Source: Sphingorhabdus sp. (GTDB lineage Bacteria; Pseudomonadota; Alphaproteobacteria; Sphingomonadales; Sphingomonadaceae). Taken from it: a DNA stretch of 64,000 nt. The translations under genes were made by a program, and so were the position numbers. Below are positions 20,768 through 31,700 of this stretch, piece after piece. The notes beneath the pieces are model-generated. The model had not been told where the DNA came from. It ran no database searches and saw only the letters and a list, made by a program, of their open reading frames with translations. How positions within the stretch are numbered: position 1 is the first letter of the stretch; each line of letters starts with the position of its first letter. The stretch spans positions 62,001 through 126,000 of the forward strand of contig NZ_JAAVVZ010000007.1 in assembly GCF_023910635.1 (NCBI RefSeq), given 5' to 3'.

Positions 20768-22315
20768 ATGCGACTAGATCGGCGACAATGGATGACTGGG
20801 GCGATTGGCTTTGCGGCATTCGCCAGCGCGCCCGCCTTTGCGCAGACATTGCGAAACTATCCGTTCACCCTTGGTGTGGCGTCGGGTGATCCATTTCCCG
20901 ATGGGTTTGTGCTGTGGACGCGGCTCGCGACGCGTCCGATGGAACCGGGCCACGGCATGCCGCAGGCGATTTTCACGGTGAAATATCAAGTCGCCACGGA
21001 TGAGCGCTTCACGCACATCGTTCAGCAAGGCGAGGCAATGGCCACGCCCGAAATGGGCCATGCGGTGCATGTCGAAATCAACGGATTGCTGCCTGCCCGC
21101 CCCTATTTTTATCGTTTCCTGGTCGACGGTCACGCAAGCCGCACGGGCATGGTCCGCACCGCGCCGCTGGCGGGCAAAGATGTCGCCGCTTTACGCATTG
21201 GCGTTGCCGGGTGCCAGAATTACGAGCATGGCTATTTCACCGCGTATAAATATATGGCGGCGGAAAATTTGGATGCGATTTTCCATTACGGCGATTATAT
21301 TTATGAAGGACGACAGGGGCGCAAAACTGACATCCCGACTATCCGCGACCATATCGGCCCTGAGCCAGAGACCTTGGCGCAATACCGGATGCGGCACACG
21401 CAATATCGGCTTGATCCCGATTTGCAGGCAGCGCACGCCGCCTGCGCGTTTCTAATGACCTATGACGATCATGAGGTGGATAACAATTGGGCCGGAAAAA
21501 TCGACGAAAACGGTACAGATCCAGAGAAGTTCGTCCTCCGGCGCTTTGCCGCAATGCAGGCGTGGTATGAAAATATGCCTGTCCGCGCCGCCCAGTTGCC
21601 GCAGGCGGATGGCATTCAAATGTTCCGTCGGTTGGACTATGGCAGCCTTCTGCGCATCCATTTGATGGATACCCGCCAATATCGCGACGATCAGTTCTGT
21701 ACCAGCGAGGCAAAGGAGCATTGCCGCAAGGAAGGGTTGGACAGCGGGCTTTTGCTTGGCAATCGGCAACATCAATGGCTGCATGATGGGCTCGACAACC
21801 GTTTTGGCTGGAACCTGATTGCGCAACAGGTCGTGGTAATGCCGTATAACGGGCGCACCAACGGTGCGGGCGAGAATGAAATCGCCGCCGATAGCTGGAT
21901 GGGCTATCCCGAAAGCCGCCGCCGCTTGGTCAGCGCGATTCAGGCCAAGCAGATCAGCAACGCTGTAATTGCCACGGGCGATGTCCACCAAAACATCGTC
22001 GGTTACCTCCCCGCAAACGATCAGGAGCCCGACCGCAACCAGGTCGCGACCGAATTTGTCTGCACCTCAATCTCGTCACTTGGTGATGGCCGCGACATAA
22101 AGGTGCGCGGGGCCGATTTCCGAAAGATCATCGCGGGCAACCCCAATGTCTTGTTCGCCAATGGGCAGCGCGGCTATCAGGTGTTCTCCATCAGCCCAAC
22201 CGAATGGCGCACCGACATTATGAAGGTCGATAAGGTCAGCGACCAAACCGGCAAACTCAGCCGCCTCGCCGGTTTCACGATGGAGCGCGGATCGCCGTTG
22301 GCCATCCCGTCGTAA
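20768..22315 (+). CDS. PhoD-like alkaline phosphatase
   Basis: TAT-like N-terminus (RRQWMTGAIGFAAFASAPAFA), GVASGDPFPDGFVLWTRL, MTYDDHEVDNNW, IATGDVHQN. Confidence 0.92.
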   Translation: MRLDRRQWMTGAIGFAAFASAPAFAQTLRNYPFTLGVASGDPFPDGFVLWTRLATRPMEPGHGMPQAIFTVKYQVATDERFTHIVQQGEAMATPEMGHAVHVEINGLLPARPYFYRFLVDGHASRTGMVRTAPLAGKDVAALRIGVAGCQNYEHGYFTAYKYMAAENLDAIFHYGDYIYEGRQGRKTDIPTIRDHIGPEPETLAQYRMRHTQYRLDPDLQAAHAACAFLMTYDDHEVDNNWAGKIDENGTDPEKFVLRRFAAMQAWYENMPVRAAQLPQADGIQMFRRLDYGSLLRIHLMDTRQYRDDQFCTSEAKEHCRKEGLDSGLLLGNRQHQWLHDGLDNRFGWNLIAQQVVVMPYNGRTNGAGENEIAADSWMGYPESRRRLVSAIQAKQISNAVIATGDVHQNIVGYLPANDQEPDRNQVATEFVCTSISSLGDGRDIKVRGADFRKIIAGNPNVLFANGQRGYQVFSISPTEWRTDIMKVDKVSDQTGKLSRLAGFTMERGSPLAIPS

Positions 22316-22971
22316 TTGCGGACCGCTTGGTTAAGCGCGGGACTAATGACTGCGCAAATAGTCTGCCTTTGCTGATGCAACGGTATTCGTGGCCTTTGAT
22401 CGGACCTCGATACCAGGCGTTGTTTCGCAGTATCGCCCAATGGAATTGTCCGACGTAGTTGGCGCCATAACACGATTTAGGTGAACGCGACCGTCGGCTA
22501 CGACATTAAAAATGCGGCCGATGTTTCCACCGACCGCCATCTTTCCGGACTTTCAACAGAACGGACATATCAACATAGCTAAATCAACGTCCGCTTACAG
22601 GCGTGCAGATTAGCGCTTAATTTGACCGCAACTGGGCGCGAAGCTGTCGCGACCTCAGCTGGACCAAACGGCTGCTTTTGGCTTCGGCCACCTGAAAGCT
22701 GACGGTCTGCTCTCCACCCATAATCGGTCTTTTTTGAGCGCTCTAAGGATGCCCTTGAGCGGACCGGCAGTTTTGAAGGGTCCGTCACAAAAAGCCACCG
22801 GTCCGGATACGGCAAGATTGCGGACATTCCCGGTCGCGCTAATACCCAACTTTGCGAAGTATGAGCGCCACACAATGGCTCTTAGCGTCTCTTTCACAAA
22901 CCACATGGGCGGCGACGTAGTAGAGCCGAAATTTACATGGCCCTTTTCACTAAAGGAAAAGTGGGGCTTGA

Positions 22972-23526
22972 CTAGTCGCGTCGCAGCAGGGGGCGATCGA
23001 TCAGTACTGCGAGGAGCAGGGCCGGCCCGTTATGCGCTTCCCATGCGTGGTTGGTGCCGCGCTGGATGACAACCTGGCCGGGCTTTATCCGCGTTTCGCT
23101 GCCTTCGAGGATTAGCGATACCTCCCCCTGCAACAGACAGATGATGTCGAGCGAGTGGGTCTCGTGCATCCCCGAATGGCGCGTCTGGTCGATAATGTGC
23201 CCCTCACCGCCAACCGTGGCAAAGGCTGCGCGGGTGGCGGCGTCCAGCGCGGGTTTGGACACACCGGGCGGGGTCGGTTGCATGACGAACCAGCGGACCT
23301 GAACATTGCCGGGGCGCGGGCCGAGGACCGCAGTGCTATTCCCGCGGTCGCTGTGGTCCTTTGGGTCGAGCGGGCCGGAAGCGATGTCTTCCCATATCTC
23401 GAACAGCCCGCCGACATCCGGATCACCAGCGCTGGCGGAAGGGCCGCCGTCGAGGATGATGACCGACTGCCCATCGTCATCGTCTCCGGTGATGATGCGG
23501 CGCATCACGGCTTTGAAATCGGTCAT
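22972..23526 (-). CDS. Cupin-domain protein
   Basis: C-terminal cupin pattern HETHSLDIICLLQGEVSLILEGSETRIKPGQVVIQRGTNHAWEA. Confidence 0.78.
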   Translation of the reverse strand: MTDFKAVMRRIITGDDDDGQSVIILDGGPSASAGDPDVGGLFEIWEDIASGPLDPKDHSDRGNSTAVLGPRPGNVQVRWFVMQPTPPGVSKPALDAATRAAFATVGGEGHIIDQTRHSGMHETHSLDIICLLQGEVSLILEGSETRIKPGQVVIQRGTNHAWEAHNGPALLLAVLIDRPLLRRD

Positions 23527-23824
23527 GGCTTCTCTCGCTGTTATCGTGGCTCATGCTTACACCACGTAAGTAATTTTTGTGTAGACACTTTACTAGCACT
23601 TAATATCAGCGAGAAAGGTTAGTTAGGGCGTTGTCTTGTGAATGTCCGCTATCAGCTACTAATCAGCTGTATGAAGTAATCTTAGGACGCCTGCGAGCCG
23701 TGGGGCCGGATAGCTCGCACGTGCTCGGATTGTTTTGAACGGTTTTTATTACCGAGTTGCCTTTTTGAACAATCTTTGGCATTGTTGTGTCGAAACAGCT
23801 TCAAAAGGTTGATTGGTGATTGAA

Positions 23825-25018
23825 ATGGGTTCAGAAGTAACGCGGATTGCAGAGCTGGCAGAGGCTGGCGAGCGGATGATCGAGCGGTTGCGCAAGAAAG
23901 CCTTTCTGCCTGAGGATCGCAAGGGGCTGGCCGTGCGTTACGGCATTGCCGAAGCGGCCCAATTACTTGGTTGCTCCACAAATCGTATCCGTATGGCCGA
24001 AGAGGATGGTCGCCTTCCCCCTGCCCCGGCCACGGAAAACGGGCGTCGACCAGGGTATTCGATCGAATATTTGCTCAATATGCGAAAGGTTCTGGGAGCT
24101 TCTCCCGCCCGCAGGGACCTTGACCCACCTGCAATCATTGCGGTTCAAAATTTCAAGGGAGGAGTAGGCAAGTCAACCGTTACCACCCATCTCGCCCATT
24201 ATCTCGCCGTGCAAGGATTTCGAATACTTGTAGTGGACTGCGACAGCCAAGCCACAACGACGACGCTTTTCGGGTTCAATCCACACTTCAACATAACCCG
24301 CGAACAGACGCTATACCCGTATCTGTCGATCGAACCGACCGAAATGGACCTGTTCTACGCGGTGCAAAAAACGCCTTGGCCTAATGTAGACATCATTCCG
24401 TCCAATCTTGAGCTTTTTGACGTCGAATATGAGCTGGCGGCCGCCGGTGCCGACGGCGGCTCGGTTCTGGCTAGCCGTTTTCGAAAGTTGAAGCAGGGGC
24501 TGCAGGATCTGGCGCAGAACTATGACATTGTATTGCTCGATCCACCCCCTGCCCTTGGAACAATAAGCTTGGCCGTTATGCAGGCAGCAAATGCCCTTTT
24601 GGTTCCTTTGGCTGCGACCACTCCTGACTTTTGTTCGACAGTACAGTTTCTTTCGATGATGGAACAGGTGACTGCACAGCTCACAAATGCCGGAATTGCC
24701 GTCGAATATGATTTTATCCGACTTATTTGCTCCAAATTTGATGCCAATGACCCTAGCCATGCCATGGTGCGCCAGATCATGGAACAGGCCTTCGGCCCTT
24801 CCCTATTGCCAATACCTATCCTCGAAAGCGCAGAAATCAGCCATGCCGCCTTGCGTATGATGACGATTTACGAGCTTGAGCGACCGATCGGAACGCCCAA
24901 AACGCACAAAAGATGCCGCACCAATCTCGATGAAGCCATGGGCCAGATAGAGGCTCTCGTCCGTCGCAGCTGGGGAATCGCGGCCCCTGCTCGTGAGGAG
25001 GATGTTGTAAATGCCTGA
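23825..25018 (+). CDS. parA: ParA-type partition ATPase with N-terminal HTH
   Basis: FKGGVGKSTVTTHLAHYLA, VVDCDSQATTT; MerR-like HTH at the N-terminus. Confidence 0.92.
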   Translation: MGSEVTRIAELAEAGERMIERLRKKAFLPEDRKGLAVRYGIAEAAQLLGCSTNRIRMAEEDGRLPPAPATENGRRPGYSIEYLLNMRKVLGASPARRDLDPPAIIAVQNFKGGVGKSTVTTHLAHYLAVQGFRILVVDCDSQATTTTLFGFNPHFNITREQTLYPYLSIEPTEMDLFYAVQKTPWPNVDIIPSNLELFDVEYELAAAGADGGSVLASRFRKLKQGLQDLAQNYDIVLLDPPPALGTISLAVMQAANALLVPLAATTPDFCSTVQFLSMMEQVTAQLTNAGIAVEYDFIRLICSKFDANDPSHAMVRQIMEQAFGPSLLPIPILESAEISHAALRMMTIYELERPIGTPKTHKRCRTNLDEAMGQIEALVRRSWGIAAPAREEDVVNA

Positions 25019-25095
25019 TGGTGTCAGAATGGTCGAAATCATAATGTTCATGATATGTTCGACGACATTTCAGGAACATGCCTTGGAGCTGAGCT

Positions 25096-26175
25096 ATGGC
25101 GCGTAAGCAAAGTGATTATCTGGCCGATATACTCGGCGATGAATACATCAGTGGATCTGAACAGGTGCCTGAGCGCCCTGACGCCTCCCCTGCCCCTTCA
25201 CCACCTGTCAACGCCTCAACTGGCTCCCAAAGAGCAGGAATGAGCCTTTTGGGACGTGAATCCGCCTTGACGCGCGTTGCATCTGGTGAGGTCAAACAGG
25301 TAACCCAACTGCTTCTTGATCCGGCTCGCGTCCGCATCTGGTCAGGCAACGCCCGCGTACAAAACCGGCTGACTGAAGACAATTGCCAAGATCTTATCGA
25401 TTCCATCCTTTCCGAAGGCGGACAAAAAGTTCCGGCGGTCGTCCGGAGGGTTTTGGCCGATCAGAATTTTGACTATGAGGTCATTGCCGGAACCCGGCGC
25501 CATTTTGCAATCAGCTGGCTCAGGAGCCACAGCTACCCCGACATGAAATTGTTGGCTCACGTTGCCGACATAGACGATGAAGCCGCCTTCCGGCTTGCCG
25601 ATATCGAGAACCGTGCGCGCAAGGACGTCTCCGACATCGAGCGGGCGCGCAACTATGCGCAGGCCATAGCAGACCATTATGGCGGCAAGCAGCGCCGGAT
25701 GGCAGAAAGGCTGCATCTGACAGAAAGCTGGCTTTCGAAAATGCTGGCCGTAGCTCGGATACCCGATGCAATTATCGATGCCTTTGCATCACCCGCGGAC
25801 ATTCAACTCAAACCGGCATATCCTTTGGCTAAGTGGATCGCGGAGGACGGTCATGCAACAGTTGCTGCAGAGCGAGCGAAAATGCTGGCAGCAGAACAAG
25901 ACAAACGTCGTACACACGGCAACCCGTCTCTGCGCGCTCCGGATGTCATCCGTCAAATCATGTATGGCCTCGACAGCGAGGCTACCCCACCCCCTGCCCT
26001 TCCGTCCATCCAAGCCGCCAACGGCCGACCCATGTTGAGCGTTGCATCGCGCAATCGGCAAGGTATCACATTACGATTGCACGCCGGATCAGGCGCAAAC
26101 CATAACGAATTGGCTGCAGCTCTCAAAACCATCCTCAATGCTCTTGAACAGGACGGGAAGGCTTTGCCGTTATGA
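25096..26175 (+). CDS. parB: ParB partition protein
   Basis: ParB/RepB domain (VIAGTRRHFAISWLR), HTH with MAERLHLTESWLSKMLAVARIP, follows parA. Confidence 0.9.
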   Translation: MARKQSDYLADILGDEYISGSEQVPERPDASPAPSPPVNASTGSQRAGMSLLGRESALTRVASGEVKQVTQLLLDPARVRIWSGNARVQNRLTEDNCQDLIDSILSEGGQKVPAVVRRVLADQNFDYEVIAGTRRHFAISWLRSHSYPDMKLLAHVADIDDEAAFRLADIENRARKDVSDIERARNYAQAIADHYGGKQRRMAERLHLTESWLSKMLAVARIPDAIIDAFASPADIQLKPAYPLAKWIAEDGHATVAAERAKMLAAEQDKRRTHGNPSLRAPDVIRQIMYGLDSEATPPPALPSIQAANGRPMLSVASRNRQGITLRLHAGSGANHNELAAALKTILNALEQDGKALPL

Positions 26176-26216
26176 TTCAAAAGCCATGCGGCCCGCCTTC
26201 GCCCGCGCCTAATTTG

Positions 26217-26240
26217 AAAACTTTCCCCGGGGAAAGTTTT
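26217..26240. promoter_or_regulatory. Perfect 24-bp palindrome upstream of repA
   Basis: AAAACTTTCCCCGGGGAAAGTTTT directly 5' of the repA start. Confidence 0.8.
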
Positions 26241-26242
26241 TC

Positions 26243-27466
26243 GTGAGCAAAGGCCAGCGACAGTCAATAAGCGAGCAGTTTGATCTGTTTCTGCCTTATC
26301 TGGCGGACTTGCCGTTGCGCGATCAGCGCGAAATGATGGAGAGGCCCTTTTTCAGTCTTGCCAAGACCAAAAGGGTCAAGCCGATTGACTATACATCTCC
26401 CGATGGAAAGCTTTGGGTCAATGTATCCCCCAATCCAACTTACGGCATGGCAACAATCTGGGATGCAGACATTTTGATATATTGTGCGTCGATGCTTGCC
26501 GATATGGCGCGACGTGGAGCCAACGATGTTCCTCGCAAGCTACACATCATGCCCTATGATTTGTTGCGCGCCATTGGCCGTCCTACAACAGGCCGCGCTT
26601 ATGAGCTCATGGGCCAAGCTTTGGATCGATTAGTTGCTACGACCGTAAAAACAAATATCCGTGCCGAAAACCGACGAGAGGCTACATTTAGCTGGTTAGA
26701 TGGCTGGACCCAACTGGTAGACGAAAAGACTGAACGCTCCAGAGGCATGACCCTTGAGTTGAGCAACTGGTTTTACGAAGGTGTCCTTATGAACGGGGGC
26801 GTGTTGGCTATCGATCGGGCCTATTTTAATTTGACCGGCGGTCGCGAACGTTGGCTTTACAAGGTCGCCCGAAAGCATGCTGGCGGGGCAGGGGGTGACG
26901 GTTTTTCCATTGCGATGCCCACGCTGTTCGAGAAGAGCGGCGCCGAGGGGCCTTATCGCCGTTTCAAGTTCGAAATAATCAAGATTGCCGAACGCAACAC
27001 CCTGCCAGGGTATAATCTGTCAATCGAAGTTTCGAAGAGCGGTACAAAAGAACCTCTGCTGCGGATGGTGCGCTGTGACAGCAAGGCAACCAACGAGGCA
27101 GGGCAGGGCGTTTCGGTTTCTCATTCTAAAAAACTTTCCCCAGGGAAAGTTTTGCAAAGCAACCCACCCGACAAGCAGCCAAAAGCTCCCAACTCGCCTC
27201 ATTCCAATGCCATCTTCGACGCCGGCGCACTTGTCCGCACAGCCGTGGCAGGCCTGGCAGATGCATCGACACGCGGATACATGACCGACGACACCCTAGC
27301 TGTGTTACGCCAAGAATGCCCCGGATGGGACCTCTACACCCTCCATGCCGACTTCGAGACATGGGTGAACGCAGATCCATCGAGGCTACCAGCTAATTGG
27401 CAGCGAGCCTTTATCGGCTATGTTCGCAAGTGGCATGAAAAGCATCGCCACCAGTTGCGCAGCTGA
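26243..27466 (+). CDS. repA: Plasmid replication initiator protein A (RPA family)
   Basis: 407 aa; RPFFSLAKTKRVKPIDY, YGMATIWDADILIYCAS, RPTTGRAYELMGQALDRL; next to parAB and iterons. Confidence 0.9.
   Translation: MSKGQRQSISEQFDLFLPYLADLPLRDQREMMERPFFSLAKTKRVKPIDYTSPDGKLWVNVSPNPTYGMATIWDADILIYCASMLADMARRGANDVPRKLHIMPYDLLRAIGRPTTGRAYELMGQALDRLVATTVKTNIRAENRREATFSWLDGWTQLVDEKTERSRGMTLELSNWFYEGVLMNGGVLAIDRAYFNLTGGRERWLYKVARKHAGGAGGDGFSIAMPTLFEKSGAEGPYRRFKFEIIKIAERNTLPGYNLSIEVSKSGTKEPLLRMVRCDSKATNEAGQGVSVSHSKKLSPGKVLQSNPPDKQPKAPNSPHSNAIFDAGALVRTAVAGLADASTRGYMTDDTLAVLRQECPGWDLYTLHADFETWVNADPSRLPANWQRAFIGYVRKWHEKHRHQLRS
27130..27153. promoter_or_regulatory. Second copy of the repA palindrome inside the repA ORF
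   Basis: AAAACTTTCCCCAGGGAAAGTTTT, one base different from the upstream copy. Confidence 0.75.
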
Positions 27467-27682
27467 GCGTATCTTCCTATTCCCGTAGAATTCCATTTTC
27501 TTCCAACAACGGCAGCAAACCACAAAGGCGTTCCTAAAGTGTCGTGCCTAGAACAAGAATGATGTATTATCTTTTGTCCTCACTCTACTTTGCCCATCAA
27601 TTGAACCTCTTTTGAATCGCACATGCGCAAACTGATTCAAAACAGGCGGGATTTGGAGAGAGTAACTTGACCCTTCGACACA

Positions 27683-27905
27683 ATGGGAACGACTATCACC
27701 GAGTGATAGACATATCGGGAACGGTTAAACGACCTTTCGGGAACAAAGGCACCGACCTATCAGGAACGGATCAACGCACTTTCGGGAACAAGCCCCGAGC
27801 CGTAACTGGCGCATTAGCTGGACTTTAAGGCATTTGCTGCGCGCTTAACCTTCTAAAATATCTTATAAACCCTCTAACCCTATAGATATTCTATTTGAAT
27901 TAAGG
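27683..27905. other. Candidate oriV: ~22-bp iterons followed by an AT-rich stretch
   Basis: Repeats of (A/T)TC(G/A)GGAAC at ~22-23 bp spacing (about 27714-27800), then AT-rich DNA to ~27905. Confidence 0.7.
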
Positions 27906-27935
27906 ACGATATCATTCCTTAAGGCTCAGTCAAAG

Positions 27936-28247
27936 TCAGACGCTGTGTTTCAAGGCGACTTGGGCTCCATTAACGAGGACATAATCAACCCCAATGCGGT
28001 TACGCGCACTTTTGCGGCGCGCAAGGTTATGGCCTACAAAACGTGAAGCATCATCGAATTGATCGAAACTAAGTATGCGACCTTGCCCGCTTGCGCCAAT
28101 CCGCCCCCAATGCAGTGCGACTATCCAATGACCGAACAGATCGCGTTGCACCTCAAGTTGATATTCGCGAGCAACATTGCGCTCCAGATTGATTGCGCGC
28201 AAATGCAGTCGGCAGGGCAGGGGGGGTTGGAATTGGGAGAGGGCCAT
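27936..28247 (-). CDS. WGR-domain protein
   Basis: LHLRAINLERNVAREYQLEVQRDLFGHWIVALHWGRIGASGQ. Confidence 0.8.
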   Translation of the reverse strand: MALSQFQPPLPCRLHLRAINLERNVAREYQLEVQRDLFGHWIVALHWGRIGASGQGRILSFDQFDDASRFVGHNLARRKSARNRIGVDYVLVNGAQVALKHSV

Positions 28248-28719
28248 TTGCTAATATTAGCGCTGGGCACGGACCAAGTCTTATGGATATTTTGAATCTA
28301 TCAACCATATTTGATTCAGCGAGTCGAACTACTCACTAGGCGACTTCCTTTTGGGCTTGCCGACAGGCTCAACATTTCACTCACACGCATATAAAATTAA
28401 ATACTCAAACATCAATGTTATCAGATACTTGACTGCGTATCTACGTCGGTAACGTTACAAACACTTAATATACGTAATAAAACAGCACCACGTGGCTGCC
28501 TTGGGCTCAAGCCAGCCTAGCCAAGCCATATCCGGCGCTACCTGCAGCGTAAAAGGGCTATCAGATGGGGTAAGACGGATAACCCATATAAGCCTTAATC
28601 GCGCAGATCACCCCCATCCTATTAAGATTTTCAGCGCCTAACAGCGCATTTCCTCTCGCACCAAAAGGGAAGGGGGAGAGGAGATTGGGAGAATTTCGTA
28701 GCATCGAAAGGGTCCCATT

Positions 28720-31700
28720 ATGTCAATCACTACAACAGTCCAGTCATCTGAAAAAGCTGCACGCATTCATGCTGCGGCCAAACAGATCATCCAACTATTT
28801 CCCGGCACGATCAGCCGCGCCAATCTCGACGCAGCAATGTACAACGCTTTTGGTTCGACCAGCGCGCAAGGAGAATGGAGCCAGCGTGAATCCTTCGAAA
28901 TGCTCGAACATGCCCTGACATTGTTTCTTATAGCTCAGCCCGATTGCTCCGATGAACAAATCCATTCGATTGTCTCGTCACTTCCCACCCACACGGTACG
29001 CAGCGAAACGCAGATAGACTATCAGCAATTCTCAACACCAGCCCCGCTTGCCCGTTTGATGCAATTAGCCGCTGCTATCACCAACGAAGATATCATACTT
29101 GAACCTAGTGCTGGCACAGGCCTGTTGCTTGCACAAATTGCTGGCAAAGGCGCAACACTTGCTATCAATGAATTTGAAACGCTGCGCGCCGAATTACTTA
29201 AACTTGCATATCCACAGTTCAACGTCACAACATTCGATGGCCAATACATCAACGCAATGTGCAAAATACGCCCAAGCGTCATCTTGATGAACCCGCCATT
29301 CAGCAGAAATGGCGACAAACATCACGACCCGCTCACTGCAGGCCGCCACATCGATGCCGCGCTAAACACACTCCTGCCAGGGGGCCGACTGGTCGCTATC
29401 ATGCCGCCATATTTTCATGAATTTGGTCGCACTGATGTGTACACGCGGATTACCAAAACCTACACGGTACAAGCCAACTGCCCAATTGAAGACGGGTTTT
29501 CCAAACAAGGAACGGACACCGCCACCCGGCTTGTCGTCATCGACAAGATAGCCACCGAGCAAACAGCAGCTTGTATTTCAAATCTGGCAGACATCCCATC
29601 CAAACTGCCCGCACGCACAGCAATCGATGCCGCAAAACCAAAGCCTCAAAGGCTATTTTCAGCATTCAAAACAGCAGCCAAAATTACACCGGCACCAATG
29701 AAGCACACCGCCAGCATAGAGGTTGGCGCCATTACCTATTCAAAGCTGACAGAGCCAAACTACTCAGCGGACCAAGCCGGAATTTATCTCAACTACCAGC
29801 CAACGCGGATAGCAATCGACAGGGCAGGGCGGCATCCGACACAATTGGTTGAATCGATAGCAATGGGATCAATTGCTGCACCAATCCCAAACTATGTCCC
29901 ACAGTTGCCCGAACAAATCGTCACCAAGCGCGTTTTAAGCGCTGCTCAGCTCGAAACGCTCATTTATGCAGGTGAAGCCCACAATCACTTCCTACCGGGC
30001 TCCTACACGCTCTCGGACGACAAGGCTAACCTGATATCAAGTCCACACGGCGAGACATATCGTCAAGGATATTTCATCGGCGATGGAACAGGCGCAGGCA
30101 AGGGCAGGGAAGTTGCCGCTATCATCATGGACCAATGGGTCCGCGGCAGCCGCAAACATATCTGGATCAGCGAGAACAACACTTTGCTCGAAGACGCACA
30201 GCGCGATTGGACAGCACTTGGCGGTTTAACACCCGACATTCAGCCTCTCGCCAACTGGAAGCCGCACGAAGTCATTCAAATGCGCCAAGGCATATTATTT
30301 TTGTCTTACCCAGGCCTGCGCTCCAAAACGGGAGAACGACCCCGCCTCGAACAAATACTCGAATTTGCCGGACCGGATTTCGATGGGGTTCTTATCTTCG
30401 ATGAATCTCACGCCATGGGCAATGCTGCCGGCAAGAAAAACGAATTTCGCGAACAGTCCGCCTCACAGCAAGGCATTGCAGGCGTTCGGCTACAGAACCA
30501 GCTTCCAAAGGCACGCATAGTCTATTCGTCGGCCACAGGCGCATCAAATATCGAAAATCTCAGCTATACGCTTCGACTGGGCCTATGGGGCGAGGGGACG
30601 GCATTTGGTAACCGCGAACAATTCATCAACGAAATATCAACAGGCGGGATTGCTGCCCTTGAACTGATTGCGCGCGAACTCAAAGGACTTGGCCTTTATT
30701 GCGCCAGGTCACTTAGCTACGCCGGGGTCGAATATGATATTCTCGAACAAAATCTCACGCCCGAACAAATAACCAACTTCAATATCTATGCCGACGCTTG
30801 GGCAATCATTCACCAAAACCTGAAAATTGCGCTTGAAGCAGCCAATATTATTGATCCATCTAACGGCCAAACCCTTAACGGACAGGCGCTTGGCTCGGCG
30901 CGGTCGCGGTTTGAAAGCACAAAACAACGGTTTTTTGCAGCTTTGCTGCTGTCAATGAAATTACCAGCGTTAATTCCTGCCATACAGTCCGCACTCGATG
31001 ATGAGATGAGCTGCGTCATCCAACTGGTTACCACCGCCGAAGCAACGCTTGATCGCAGGCTTGCAGCCCTCTCAGACGAAGATCGGGCTGATCTGATGAT
31101 CGACTTATCGCCGCTTGAGCATATGATGGACTATCTCCAAAACGCCTTTCCAGTGCGCCAAATGATTGTTCGGCGCGATGAAACGGGTGATAAATATTCC
31201 GAACCGATGTCCGATGCAGACGGAAATCCGGTTTTCAATCCAGAAGCCCTCGACTTACGTGACCGTTGTATCGAAAATCTGTGCGCAATGCCGCCCATCG
31301 CAACCGCGCTCGACGCTCTCATCAACCATTTTGGATCCGAACATGTCGCGGAAATAACAGGGCGCACGCGCCGGCTCATCACACTCGAAAATGGCGAACA
31401 GAAGCTGGAAACACGCTCGGCGCGTACAAATATCGTCGAAACCGACCACTTCATGCAAGGCCGCAAGCGCATATTGGCATTTTCTGACGCTGGCGGCACT
31501 GGGCGGTCTTATCATGCCAGCCTCACACATCCCAATCAACAGCGCCGCGTCCACTTCCTGCTCGAGCCAGGCTGGCGCGCTGACAAGGCAATCCAAGGAC
31601 TCGGGCGAACAAACCGAACAAATCAGGCATCCGCCCCGATATTTCGTCCGGTCACGACCGATTGTCGCGGAGAACGGCGCTTCATTTCGACCATTGCACG

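Noticed and set aside
28280-28640. Second replication origin in the AT-rich gap
   Set aside because: Only AT richness and a short GTAACGTTAC palindrome; no iterons or initiator gene beside it.
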